Origin: Candidatus Iainarchaeum sp.
GTDB taxonomy: Archaea; Iainarchaeota; Iainarchaeia; Iainarchaeales; JAFGBZ01
Reading direction: 5' to 3'
DNA length: 29,560 bases
NCBI GenBank assembly: GCA_016218635.1
Contig: JACRDJ010000095.1
Span: 1-29,560, forward strand
Below, one piece after another: positions 7,530 to 14,029 of this stretch. A program made the position numbers and the translations under genes. Below the pieces are notes generated by a model, which was given only the letters and a program-made list of their open reading frames with translations, did not search any database and was not told the DNA's origin. Positions within the stretch are counted from its first letter, which is position 1; each line of letters opens with the position of its first letter.

Positions 7530-8078
7530 TTACTTCTTTCCGCTCTGAACCTGGTTTACGATGGCCTTGGCGCGGTTAAGCCCTTTCTTGAGGAGCTCCT
7601 CGCGCTTGGCTCCGGCACAAATGAGTTTTCCGTTCTTGAATAAGAGCAGGGTCAGCTTGGGGTCGCTTAACCGCAGAATGGCGCCCGGAAACTGTTCGGG
7701 TTCATATTCCACGTTGTCGAGCCCCATCGCCACCTTGAATAAGTCCAGATTCTGGTTCAGGTTCGCGGTGGCCACCAGATTCACGACCGAATACTCCGCG
7801 TCTTTTTGAATCTTCACGCTTTTCTGCACTTCATGAATGATCTTGCTGGCTTTCAGGATGGCTAACGAAATGTCTTTCTCGCTGGATGCCCCTGAACAGA
7901 TGATTTTGCCGTTCTTGAATAAGAGCATGGAAACCTTCGGTTCCTTTAACTTGAAAATCGCGCCCGGAAACTGTTCCGGTTCGTACTCAATCTCCGGAAT
8001 GCTGACCGCCAGATTATATAAGTCCAGTGTGGCATTCAGGCTCCCCGAAGCCACCATATTCACAATTGTATACTTCAA
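7530..8078 (-). CDS. tbp: TATA-box-binding protein
   Basis: A 182-residue protein made of two TBP direct repeats (about 1-90 and 91-180). Both carry EYEPEQFPGAI followed by a LLFKNGK(I/L)IC(S/A)GA strand, the DNA-saddle signature. It binds TATA boxes and recruits TFB and RNA polymerase. No acidic C-terminal tail is present. The start is TTG at 8078: no ATG or GTG occurs in frame between it and the upstream stop, it gives a normal N-terminus (KYTIVNMVAS), and a GAGGGGG Shine-Dalgarno-like run lies about 10 bases upstream. The leader is preceded by three TATA-like boxes, suggesting control by TBP itself. It is followed by the 48-bp repeat array and the 5S gene. Confidence 0.95.
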   Translation of the reverse strand: MKYTIVNMVASGSLNATLDLYNLAVSIPEIEYEPEQFPGAIFKLKEPKVSMLLFKNGKIICSGASSEKDISLAILKASKIIHEVQKSVKIQKDAEYSVVNLVATANLNQNLDLFKVAMGLDNVEYEPEQFPGAILRLSDPKLTLLLFKNGKLICAGAKREELLKKGLNRAKAIVNQVQSGKK

Positions 8079-8113
8079 ACCAAACGCCCCCTCAGTTCCA
8101 TTACTAAGTGAAC

Positions 8114-8148
8114 CTATTTAAAAAGGTTTAAAAAGGGTATTTAAAGGG
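8114..8148 (-). promoter_or_regulatory. Three stacked TATA-like boxes upstream of tbp
   Basis: Three TTTAAA-type elements, spaced roughly 10-12 bases apart, lie at 8114-8126, 8124-8136 and 8135-8148. The box nearest the gene predicts transcription from about 8093, leaving a short leader with the GAGGGGG site. The other two could be alternative or decoy TBP sites. Confidence 0.55.
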
Positions 8149-8172
8149 AGTTACCGGAAAAGCGGCAGGGAA

Positions 8173-8658
8173 CTAATGGCACGCTTTGTCTCCGCGTTTT
8201 AGTAAATATTTCTGGTGATATTCCTCGGCCTTGAAGAATTTCTGGGCGGGCTCAATCCGGGTCACGAGGGGTCGAGAAAATTTCTTGGATGCTTCCAGTT
8301 CCTGTTTGCTTTTTTCCGCAATCTTTTTTTGTTCCGGGGAGTGAAAGAAGATGGCGGAACGGTATTGTTCGCCGGCATCCGGCCCCTGGCGGTTTAAGGT
8401 AGTGGGGTCGTGAATTTCCCAGAATAATTCCACGAGTTTTTCATAGGATACTTTCCGGGGATCAAATTCAATCTGGACCACTTCCGCATGCCCCGTGTCT
8501 TCATAGCAGACTTCTTCGTAGGTGGGATTGGTTTTTCTTCCGCCCATGAATCCGGCCGCGGTGGATTTCACTCCGGGCACGGTGCGGAAGAATTCCCCGA
8601 TTCCCCAAAAGCATCCGCCCGCAAATGTGGCGGTTTCGGTTGAATCGGATTTATTCAT
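8173..8658 (-). CDS. msrA: Peptide methionine-(S)-S-oxide reductase MsrA
   Basis: About 161 residues, normal for MsrA. The catalytic motif GGCFWGIGEFF is near the N-terminus, followed by GFMGGRKTNPTYEEVC, TGHAEVVQIEFDP and FWEIHDPTTLNRQGPDAGEQYRS split over the next segment, all hallmark MsrA motifs. It repairs oxidised methionine in proteins using thioredoxin. An ATG at 8667 would add three residues; the ATG at 8658 is chosen because a GAGGCGTGG Shine-Dalgarno-like site lies about 5 bases upstream. It is divergent from the exonuclease gene, with which it shares a symmetric TATA box at 8709-8717. No msrB is visible in the window. Confidence 0.95.
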   Translation of the reverse strand: MNKSDSTETATFAGGCFWGIGEFFRTVPGVKSTAAGFMGGRKTNPTYEEVCYEDTGHAEVVQIEFDPRKVSYEKLVELFWEIHDPTTLNRQGPDAGEQYRSAIFFHSPEQKKIAEKSKQELEASKKFSRPLVTRIEPAQKFFKAEEYHQKYLLKRGDKACH

Positions 8659-8708
8659 TGCATCCACGCCTCTTTGGGAACTCTTGTCTGTACTCTTTTT
8701 GGGAAAGC

Positions 8709-8717
8709 TTATTAATA
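8709..8717. promoter_or_regulatory. Symmetric TATA box shared by msrA and exonuclease
   Basis: TTATTAATA is nearly self-complementary and is the only TATA-like element in the 83-base divergent gap. It lies 29 bases from the exonuclease ATG at 8742. On the other strand it predicts an msrA leader of about 28 bases that contains the Shine-Dalgarno site. Confidence 0.55.
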
Positions 8718-8741
8718 TGGATTTTGCTGGATAATCCAGTT

Positions 8742-9296
8742 ATGGGCAATTTTTATCTGGACATTGAAACCACGGGCCTGGATTCGCAGAAAGACAAAAT
8801 TATCACGATTCAGTTTCAGGAACTGGACAAGAATTCCGGGGAAGCCCTCGGAGAGCTGGTGATATTAAAGGAATGGGAATCCAGCGAACGCGACATCATC
8901 CGACAGTTTATTGAAAAGACCAGGATTGCGGACCCGTATCCGTTCGCATTTGTGCCCGTAGGCTATAACCTGAATTTTGAGCACAATTTCCTGAAGGAGC
9001 GCACGGCCCTGCATAGTTTTACGCCCCTTGATATTCTCAGCAAGCCTTTCATTGATCTGCGCCCGTTCGGCATCATCATGAACCGCGGGGAGTTTAAGGG
9101 TTCAGGGCTGGACAAAATAACGGCAAAGCCCATGAACGGGCGTTTGGTGCCCCAATGGTATTTTGCCCGCGAATTTGACCGGATTGTAGATTACGTCCGC
9201 ACGGAGACTGCCGCTTTCATTGAACTGAATGCCTGGCTGCACCGCGAAATGCCCTTATTCCTGGAACGATTCAAACAGGAACACTACATTAAGTGA
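8742..9296 (+). CDS. DnaQ/RNase H-fold 3'-5' exonuclease-like protein
   Basis: A 184-residue protein. The Exo I motif YLDIETTGLD (5-14) supplies the D-x-E metal ligands. Exo II corresponds to PVGYNLNFEHNFL and Exo III to DYVRTETAAFIEL. Where DnaQ-like enzymes usually carry Asp in motifs II and III, this one shows Glu (NFEH, YVRTE); some archaeal relatives appear to share this. The probable role is 3'-5' removal of nucleotides from DNA or RNA. The start at 8742 is chosen because it begins just before Exo I and has a TATA box at leaderless distance. Upstream in-frame codons run back into the msrA promoter and coding region. The fold is confident; the substrate is unknown. Confidence 0.78.
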   Translation: MGNFYLDIETTGLDSQKDKIITIQFQELDKNSGEALGELVILKEWESSERDIIRQFIEKTRIADPYPFAFVPVGYNLNFEHNFLKERTALHSFTPLDILSKPFIDLRPFGIIMNRGEFKGSGLDKITAKPMNGRLVPQWYFAREFDRIVDYVRTETAAFIELNAWLHREMPLFLERFKQEHYIK

Positions 9297-9344
9297 ACTC
9301 CTTTCGAATTCCCTTGAACTCATTCCCGTTTTTAAATCCGGGAG

Positions 9345-9354
9345 TTTTTATTTA
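9345..9354 (+). promoter_or_regulatory. TATA-like box for the HEAT-repeat gene
   Basis: TTTTTATTTA is centred about 25 bases upstream of the ATG at 9375, predicting a leaderless mRNA. A second AT box (TTTTTAAAT, 9329-9337) lies just upstream. Confidence 0.45.
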
Positions 9355-9374
9355 CTTTGCTGTTTTTCTGGTTC

Positions 9375-10298
9375 ATGCCCTCGGTTTTAAGAAGGTACGC
9401 GGATTCTCGCGGAATGAGGTTGGGCCCGGACACCGAAGACAACCTGAACGCGATTTTAGGGCGCCTGCAGGAGGAATGGGACAATTCTTCCGCTGGCGGA
9501 TTAAGAGATGAACTGATTTCCGCCTGTGCGGTGACCCTCAATGGCCTTGGAAAAATACGGGGCCCGGTTACTCTTTTTCGAAATCTGGGCCTGACTTTTG
9601 AGAACAGAGCCCACTGTATTTATACGCCTACCGTCCGGAACGCTTTCAACCGGCTTTATCTCAATGCAATAAAAAACGGTAAGCAAAAAGAAGTGTTCGA
9701 TGTATGGAGAAGATTTGGTAATCCTTTAACGAAAGCCAATGCCGGCAAGTACGTTCCTCTGCATGCTCTGGAAGCATTGCTGGACCACCCCCAGGACTAC
9801 GTTCAGATGGATGCTGCACGGATGCTGGGTTCCAGAAAGGATGGGTCCATGACCAGATTAAAGGATTTGCTTGGGAGTTCTAACTCCAATATCCGGAGGA
9901 AAGCTGCCAGGGAGTTGGGTTCCTGCAAGGATTTTCCATTAACCGGCCTGAAAGGCCTGCTGCATTCAGGCGATTGGTTCATTGAATTGGGGGCCGCGGA
10001 AGCCTTGTCCTCTCGCTTGAATTTTCCCTTGAAAAAATTAAAGGGCCTGCTGACTCACCCCCACGAGCAGATGCGGAAGCTGGCCGCAGAAGCTTTAGGC
10101 CGACGGAAGGACCTTCCTTCCGATGAATTGCGTGCATTGCTGCAGCATAGGGATAACGGGGTGGCGAAGGGTGCCAAGGACGCGCTGGCATCCAGATCCA
10201 GGCTCCCTAACCCGCTTTTTCCGCTTAAAGGAATCCATGGTAAACGAAAGCAGCGGAAAGAGGAAATGCACCGTCGTATGCAGCCTTTGCGGGGTTGA
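9375..10298 (+). CDS. HEAT-repeat protein of unknown function
   Basis: A 307-residue protein. The N-terminal region (about 1-125) is unrecognised. The C-terminal part is an array of five units with an exact 30-residue period, beginning at about residues 135, 165, 195, 225 and 255. Each has a helix starting LL.(H/S)., an A-(A/L)..L helix ending in a basic turn, and often KD or LN before the next helix. This is the HEAT/PBS-lyase-repeat pattern, a protein-protein or protein-RNA scaffold. The last 25 residues are strongly basic (KGIHGKRKQRKEEMHRR), suggesting nucleic-acid contact. A TTG at 9357 would add six residues; the ATG is favoured by TATA spacing. It lies upstream of the ribosomal protein cluster. 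Confidence 0.75.
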   Translation: MPSVLRRYADSRGMRLGPDTEDNLNAILGRLQEEWDNSSAGGLRDELISACAVTLNGLGKIRGPVTLFRNLGLTFENRAHCIYTPTVRNAFNRLYLNAIKNGKQKEVFDVWRRFGNPLTKANAGKYVPLHALEALLDHPQDYVQMDAARMLGSRKDGSMTRLKDLLGSSNSNIRRKAARELGSCKDFPLTGLKGLLHSGDWFIELGAAEALSSRLNFPLKKLKGLLTHPHEQMRKLAAEALGRRKDLPSDELRALLQHRDNGVAKGAKDALASRSRLPNPLFPLKGIHGKRKQRKEEMHRRMQPLRG

Positions 10299-10348
10299 TT
10301 CTCCTTTCAGGGAACTTCCGGCTCCTAAAAGTCTGCCATTGAAGTAGA

Positions 10349-10357
10349 TATTTAAAG
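10349..10357 (+). promoter_or_regulatory. TATA box of the rpl21e operon
   Basis: TATTTAAAG is centred at about 10353 and predicts transcription from about 10379. The 27-base leader contains GTGGAG (10389-10394). A second box, CTTTTTATG, lies 18 bases downstream. Confidence 0.55.
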
Positions 10358-10405
10358 CTTTGCAGGGCTTTTTATGTACGCTTATTCAGTGGAGTTATTG
10401 CGATT

Positions 10406-10729
10406 ATGTCCTCTAAAGCATCCAAGGGAAAACGAAAGAAATCCCGCGATTTAATGAAACGAAGGGGCCCTAAGCCTTCCGTGAACGACCTGATGGCCGT
10501 CTTCTCCGTGGGAACCCGGGTGCATATTAAGCTTAGTCCGTCCATCCATTCCGGTCTTCCAAGCCTTCGCTTTCAGGGAAAAACCGGGGAAGTGATCGGC
10601 AAACGCGGCCGAAGCTATGTGGTGGCCGTACGTTTAGGCAACCAGGCCCGTCAGCTGATTATCCCGGCTGCCCACCTGCAGGCTGCAGGTCCCGTTAAAA
10701 CCACTCCGGCCTCCATGGCCGCCGCCTGA
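10406..10729 (+). CDS. rpl21e: 50S ribosomal protein L21e
   Basis: A 107-residue basic protein. It has KKSRDLMKRRGPKPSVNDLM, then VFSVGTRVHIKLSPSIHSGLP, then FQGKTGEVIGKRGRSYVVAV, the SH3-like core typical of archaeal/eukaryotic L21e. The usual family length is about 95-100, so it carries a slightly longer Ala/Thr-rich tail (TTPASMAAA). It is the first gene of the conserved L21e-Rpo4-DUF655-KsgA cluster, 12 bases before rpo4, and probably has its own TATA box at 10349. Confidence 0.95.
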   Translation: MSSKASKGKRKKSRDLMKRRGPKPSVNDLMAVFSVGTRVHIKLSPSIHSGLPSLRFQGKTGEVIGKRGRSYVVAVRLGNQARQLIIPAAHLQAAGPVKTTPASMAAA

Positions 10730-10741
10730 AGGAATACAACC

Positions 10742-11080
10742 ATGTTGGGAAAAAAAATAAACTCCAAATCCATTCTCGGACTCATTGAAGTCAAGGAAAT
10801 CCTCAAAGAGCGCTCCACGGAGGAAACCCCAATGACCTATGAACAGCAGACGGCATTCGATTACACAAAAAAGTTTGTTGGACTCTCCAAATCCAAGTTC
10901 GAGAAACTGGTGGAAACCCTGAACAAAATCGAGGGCATGACTCCTGAAACGGCCGTTCGGATTGCCGACCTGCTGCCCAAAGACCTTGATGAACTCAATC
11001 TGCTTCTGGTGAAAGGCCCTTCCTTTTCCGAAGAGCAAAAAAAAGCTGTTTTGGACGAACTAACCAAAGCATTAAAATAG
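10742..11080 (+). CDS. rpo4: DNA-directed RNA polymerase subunit Rpo4 (RpoF)
   Basis: A 112-residue protein. The N-terminus LGKKINSKSILGLIEVKEIL and the C-terminal HRDC-like helices, with VETLNKIEGMTPETAVRIAD and LLPKDLDEL, match archaeal Rpo4/RpoF. Rpo4 pairs with Rpo7 to form the polymerase stalk that binds emerging RNA and helps open the promoter. The length is normal. Synteny supports the call: in many archaea rpo4 lies between L21e and the DUF655 gene, as here. Confidence 0.93.
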   Translation: MLGKKINSKSILGLIEVKEILKERSTEETPMTYEQQTAFDYTKKFVGLSKSKFEKLVETLNKIEGMTPETAVRIADLLPKDLDELNLLLVKGPSFSEEQKKAVLDELTKALK

Positions 11081-11115
11081 TTCTCCACCCTAATTATGTA
11101 GTTTCAGGGATTCTT

Positions 11116-11682
11116 ATGGAAGACAACGGTATTGTGCTGGATTTTCTGGCGCGCGGAAAAAGCAGCTCGTTTAAATCCGAGCCGCTGGCCCAGTTACTGG
11201 GCACCACCAGCTTCACACTCCTCGAAGTGGTTCCCCGGGAAGGGGTTACTCTTCAGATCGGCGAAAAAGTGTACATTGGCCGCAATGAACGCAGCCAGAT
11301 CAGCCACATCAAGAAACGGATTGAATTCCCCGAACTCACTTCCACCGCATTCAATGAACTGCCCAACGCCATCACCCAGGTCATTAATGCGGACCCCGCC
11401 AAGTTTCTTGCATTCTTCAATAAATCCCGCCCCATTTCCCTGCGGCTGCATCAAATGCAGCTCTTGCCCGGCGTGGGACCCAAGCACGTGCAGGAACTGC
11501 TTTTAGAGCGCGAGAAAGGGGACTTCATGTCCTTTGACCAGCTCTCCGACCGCGTGCCCTTCCTTCCTGACCCCGTGCAGATTCTGGTGAAACGCGTCCT
11601 CGAAGAACTCAAAGGCACGGATCAGAAGTATTACCTGTTCGTGCGCCCGCCAACCGAACCCGGCGAAGCCAGACGCAGGTAA
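11116..11682 (+). CDS. DUF655 family protein (predicted RNA-binding)
   Basis: A 188-residue protein. The N-terminal half (about 1-90) begins GIVLDFLARGKSSSF and has an OB-like strand segment around LLEVVPREGVTLQIGEKVYI. The C-terminal half carries a helix-hairpin-helix, LQLLPGVGPKHVQELLLER in outline. This matches archaeal DUF655, a conserved but poorly characterised nucleic-acid-binding family nearly always beside rpo4 and ksgA. The start ATG at 11116 lies 35 bases after rpo4; the gene ends 10 bases before ksgA. A role in rRNA or ribosome biogenesis is inferred from this context. Confidence 0.9.
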   Translation: MEDNGIVLDFLARGKSSSFKSEPLAQLLGTTSFTLLEVVPREGVTLQIGEKVYIGRNERSQISHIKKRIEFPELTSTAFNELPNAITQVINADPAKFLAFFNKSRPISLRLHQMQLLPGVGPKHVQELLLEREKGDFMSFDQLSDRVPFLPDPVQILVKRVLEELKGTDQKYYLFVRPPTEPGEARRR

Positions 11683-11692
11683 GCGGTAAACC

Positions 11693-12505
11693 ATGAGTGA
11701 ACTGTTTAACCGGCTCAACGAACTCATGGTGAAATACGGGTTCCGTCCCCGCAAATCCCTTTCCCAGAATTTTTTGATTGATGCGCGCGTGATTTTGGCG
11801 TTGGTGGAATCCGCCGGTCTTAAACCCTCCGATCGCGTGCTGGAAATCGGCTCCGGAACCGGTTTTCTCACCCAGGAACTCCTTAAGCACTGTCCCGTCA
11901 TCGGCATTGAATCCGACCCCGTGCTGGCGGAACTCTTACGCAAAGAAATCGTTTCGGATTCCTTTGAACTCCTCGAAGGCGATTTTCTGAAACTTTCCCT
12001 GCCTTCGTTCTCCAAAATCGTCTGTGCCCCTCCGTACGGGATTTCCTCGGAATTAATGGGTCGCCTGGGCGGGCTTTCATTTGACTCCGCAGTGATGCTC
12101 CTGCAGTCCGATTTTGTGGCCAAACTCATGAGCTATCCGGGCATGCATGGATACAATGCGGTGAGCGTGATGGCCCAGTACTCGTTTGAACTGGAAGAAG
12201 TGTTCCGGGTTCCCCGGGAGGCCTTCTTTCCCAAGCCCAGCGTGATGACTTCCGGGCTCTTTCTGAAATCCGCGCGCGCGCACGGAACGGCCCGAAATGA
12301 ACCCGCATTCGCGCACTTCATCAAGGAACTCTTCCGCTTCAAGAACAAAAACCTCTCCCGCGCCTTCAAGGACGCGGCTCCCTTCATGGATTTAGGGAAG
12401 AATTCCGTTTCCATTGTTTCCGCCCACCCGCTGGCGGGAAAAAAAGTCATGCAACTCGAAGTCCACGAACTCGTGAACGTCTTCAACGAACTCATGAAAA
12501 AATAA
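11693..12505 (+). CDS. ksgA: rRNA adenine dimethyltransferase KsgA/Dim1
   Basis: A 270-residue SAM methyltransferase that should dimethylate two adjacent adenines in helix 45 of 16S rRNA. It has PRKSLSQNFLID (19-30), motif I EIGSGTGFLTQEL (51-63), GIESD (71-75) with the acidic ribose ligand, EGDFLKL (95-101) and the C-terminal KsgA helices with PREAFFPKPSV. Motif IV, normally N-L/I-P-Y and needed to position the target adenine, reads CAPPYGISSEL here: the Asn is replaced by Ala112. The codons are clear (GCC CCT CCG TAC). Everything else looks intact. It is last in the rpl21e cluster; its stop codon runs into the minus-strand terminator of the next gene. Confidence 0.93.
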   Translation: MSELFNRLNELMVKYGFRPRKSLSQNFLIDARVILALVESAGLKPSDRVLEIGSGTGFLTQELLKHCPVIGIESDPVLAELLRKEIVSDSFELLEGDFLKLSLPSFSKIVCAPPYGISSELMGRLGGLSFDSAVMLLQSDFVAKLMSYPGMHGYNAVSVMAQYSFELEEVFRVPREAFFPKPSVMTSGLFLKSARAHGTARNEPAFAHFIKELFRFKNKNLSRAFKDAAPFMDLGKNSVSIVSAHPLAGKKVMQLEVHELVNVFNELMKK

Positions 12506-12534
12506 AAAAAAGGGGCCCGGAAGGGGGATCCGGG
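12504..12534 (-). terminator. Hairpin plus T-run terminator of the lipoprotein pseudogene
   Basis: Minus-strand stem CCCGGA/TCCGGG (12516-12534, 7-base loop) is followed by CCCC and a run of eight T residues that reaches the ksgA stop codon. It has the form of an intrinsic terminator and resembles the one at 19139-19175. Confidence 0.65.
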
Positions 12535-12537
12535 AGA

Positions 12538-12916
12538 TTATTTACAGAATGCAGTGGCGGATACAATCCTCGTGTTTGTTTCCGGTGGGTTATACCCGGT
12601 ACAGGTCCAGGAGTCAATGTCAGCTCCTTCTAATCTTCCTACCGAATTACTCCCTCCGGCGCTTCTTGCAGTTGTGTAATCAAAGTTACAATAACCAATC
12701 ACTGCGAACTTTCCAGTTGGACAGGTGGCAGTTACTATGTATAGACGGCCAGGAAGTGCCTGAAAGGACTGAGTCACTACCGGGTATTAGAGAAAATCGC
12801 GCTGGTAGGACTCTTTGATAGCAGGGTTGCTTCCCCCGTGCTTCCTCCCTGTATCTGCGTGCCCCGCTGAGTATGAGCAGTAATGCGAGCGGGGCGGCTA
12901 AAAGTAATTTGTTCAT
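12538..12916 (-). pseudogene. Frameshifted small secreted lipoprotein
   Basis: Three successive frames together make one lipoprotein. The start at 12916 (after AAGGAGGG) encodes a signal peptide ending LLLILSG. One base is then missing exactly at the lipobox cysteine: the intact paralogue at 19177-19641 reads GGGTGCACG where this copy reads GGGGCACG. The shifted frame continues TQIQGGSTGEA as in the paralogue, then stops near 12780. A second shift restores the body, which runs from about 12777 to 12538 and ends TAFCK. The body contains four cysteines and has no visible similarity to the paralogue's body. It is either a decayed gene or two read errors; the matching leader argues for a real gene origin. 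Confidence 0.75.
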
Positions 12917-13042
12917 TCCTTTCCCTCCTTTTGGGCAGTATCCTTAACGTTTTTTTTGATAAACGTTTCGGTTTATGTAGTGGTTTGGGTTGGAGATTGG
13001 CCCGGTTCGATTCGGTGGGCAATAAAATCAATCAAAATTGAC

Positions 13043-13098
13043 TATAAGTAAACTGCAATATTACTTATACTGAAATACAAGTACTGCAAATATTGTAT
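13043..13098. promoter_or_regulatory. Two tandem operator-like inverted repeats
   Basis: The first dyad is perfect: TATAAGTAA (13043-13051), 9-base spacer, TTACTTATA (13061-13069). The second is ATACAA (13075-13080), 12-base spacer, TTGTAT (13093-13098). Their centres share the core CTGCAA followed by TATT, so the site looks duplicated. They lie between the pseudogene start and the HEPN gene in AT-rich DNA. Confidence 0.5.
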
Positions 13099-13127
13099 CT
13101 TTTGGTCTGTTTGGTCGTTTCGTTACA

Positions 13128-13134
13128 TTTAAAT
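13128..13134 (+). promoter_or_regulatory. TATA box of the HEPN/MNT pair
   Basis: TTTAAAT is centred 27 bases upstream of the ATG at 13158, predicting a leaderless mRNA. Confidence 0.6.
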
Positions 13135-13157
13135 GGGTTTGAGGGCGTAATGGCTGT

Positions 13158-13538
13158 ATGCGTAAGGAAGTTTTTGACTGGCTGAATGCGGCCGAGGATG
13201 ATCTGCAAACAGCTCAGACACTTTTCTCCCAGGAAATTCATTATGCCTGTGCCTTTTACTGCCAGCAGTCCGCCGAAAAGGCTTTGAAGGCCGTTTACAT
13301 TCTCAAGCAGCGGAAGAGCACGCCGGTTCATAACCTGGTTGCCATTGCAAGGGAGCTGGGCGTACCGGAAGAGATTCTTTCAGCCTGTAGGAAACTGAAC
13401 CCGCACTATATTCAGACCCGTTACCCGGATGCGGCCAATGCGATACCCAAGGATGCCTACGATGAAGAAATTGCAGAAGAACTGCTGGAGAATGCCCGGG
13501 AGGTTTTTGAATGGAGCGAAAAGCAGTCCAGTCCGTAA
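13158..13538 (+). CDS. HEPN-domain protein, toxin of a HEPN/MNT pair
   Basis: A 126-residue, largely helical protein. WLNAAEDDLQTAQTLF (8-23) and ACAFYCQQSAEKALKAVYI (30-48) are typical of HEPN proteins. The RNase motif R-x4-6-H is present as RKSTPVH (Arg52, His58). In characterised HepT/MntA systems the HEPN partner is an RNase toxin silenced when the MNT partner AMPylates a tyrosine near the active site. Its 3' end overlaps the MNT gene by 28 bases, so the two are translationally coupled. Start: the ATG at 13158 has a TATA box at leaderless distance. Confidence 0.88.
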   Translation: MRKEVFDWLNAAEDDLQTAQTLFSQEIHYACAFYCQQSAEKALKAVYILKQRKSTPVHNLVAIARELGVPEEILSACRKLNPHYIQTRYPDAANAIPKDAYDEEIAEELLENAREVFEWSEKQSSP

Positions 13539-13825
13539 TCCGAAAGTTTGCCCAATGTCTTCGGAAAGACTTTAAGGATGCCAAGGTCATCTTGTTTGGT
13601 TCAAGGGCCCGAAACGATGCGCTGGCGGACTCTGATTATGATGTCCTGGTAGTCAGTTCGCAGTTTGGGGAAATGAATTTCTTTGAACGCACGGAAAAGA
13701 TGTATGCGTACTGGAATGAACGGGAGTCCCTGGAAGCCCTTTGTTATACGCCGGAAGAATTTCGGGAAAAGTCCGGCCGGATCGGCATTGTAAAAGAAGC
13801 CATCCGGACCGGAATAGCCTTGTAG
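13511..13825 (+). CDS. MNT-type nucleotidyltransferase, antitoxin of the HEPN pair
   Basis: A 104-residue minimal nucleotidyltransferase. The catalytic motif GS-x10-D-x-D is complete: GSRARNDALADSDYDVLV, with Gly30, Ser31, Asp42 and Asp44. The MntA family uses ATP to AMPylate the partner HEPN toxin, and the gene order HEPN then MNT matches. It is followed by about 200 bases of AT-rich, non-coding DNA. Confidence 0.9.
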   Translation: MERKAVQSVIRKFAQCLRKDFKDAKVILFGSRARNDALADSDYDVLVVSSQFGEMNFFERTEKMYAYWNERESLEALCYTPEEFREKSGRIGIVKEAIRTGIAL

Positions 13826-13914
13826 TGTGTTCACTGAACAGCAGTTGTTTTGGTTGGGGTTGCCTTTTAATAAATTATGCATACTATAGTTAGTGACATT
13901 AATTTTTGGACGAA

Positions 13915-13981
13915 ACAGGCAAATACTTTCCCAGGAAAGCCGAATTACTGTGTTTACGGCAGGTATTCAGGAAATGCCTGT
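13915..13981. other. Candidate multibranch-folding element
   Basis: The outer arms ACAGGCA (13915-13921) and TGCCTGT (13975-13981) pair perfectly. Inside, AATAC (13922-13926) can pair with GTATT (13963-13967). Two internal hairpins fit between them: CTTTC/GAAAG with loop CCAG (13926-13939) and GCCG/CGGC (13939-13960). It lies in the non-coding gap between two TA pairs. It is not a tRNA, since no T arm exists. No promoter or known RNA family is recognised. Confidence 0.35.
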
Positions 13982-13997
13982 CTAATTCTTTTTGTCC

Positions 13998-14012
13998 TTC
14001 ACTATATGTGAA
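13998..14012 (+). promoter_or_regulatory. Palindromic operator over the TATA box of a TA pair
   Basis: TTCACTATATGTGAA is a perfect dyad (TTCAC/GTGAA around TATAT). Its centre (14005) is 25 bases upstream of the GTG start at 14030, so it doubles as the TATA box. Binding of the antitoxin here would block TBP, the expected autorepression mode. Confidence 0.6.
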
Positions 14013-14029
14013 TACGAAATGCATTTGAG

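Noticed and set aside
12945..13020. tRNA-like stretch (GGTTCGATTC near 13002)
   Set aside because: The bases around the T-loop-like sequence do not pair as a T arm, and no acceptor or anticodon stem is found.
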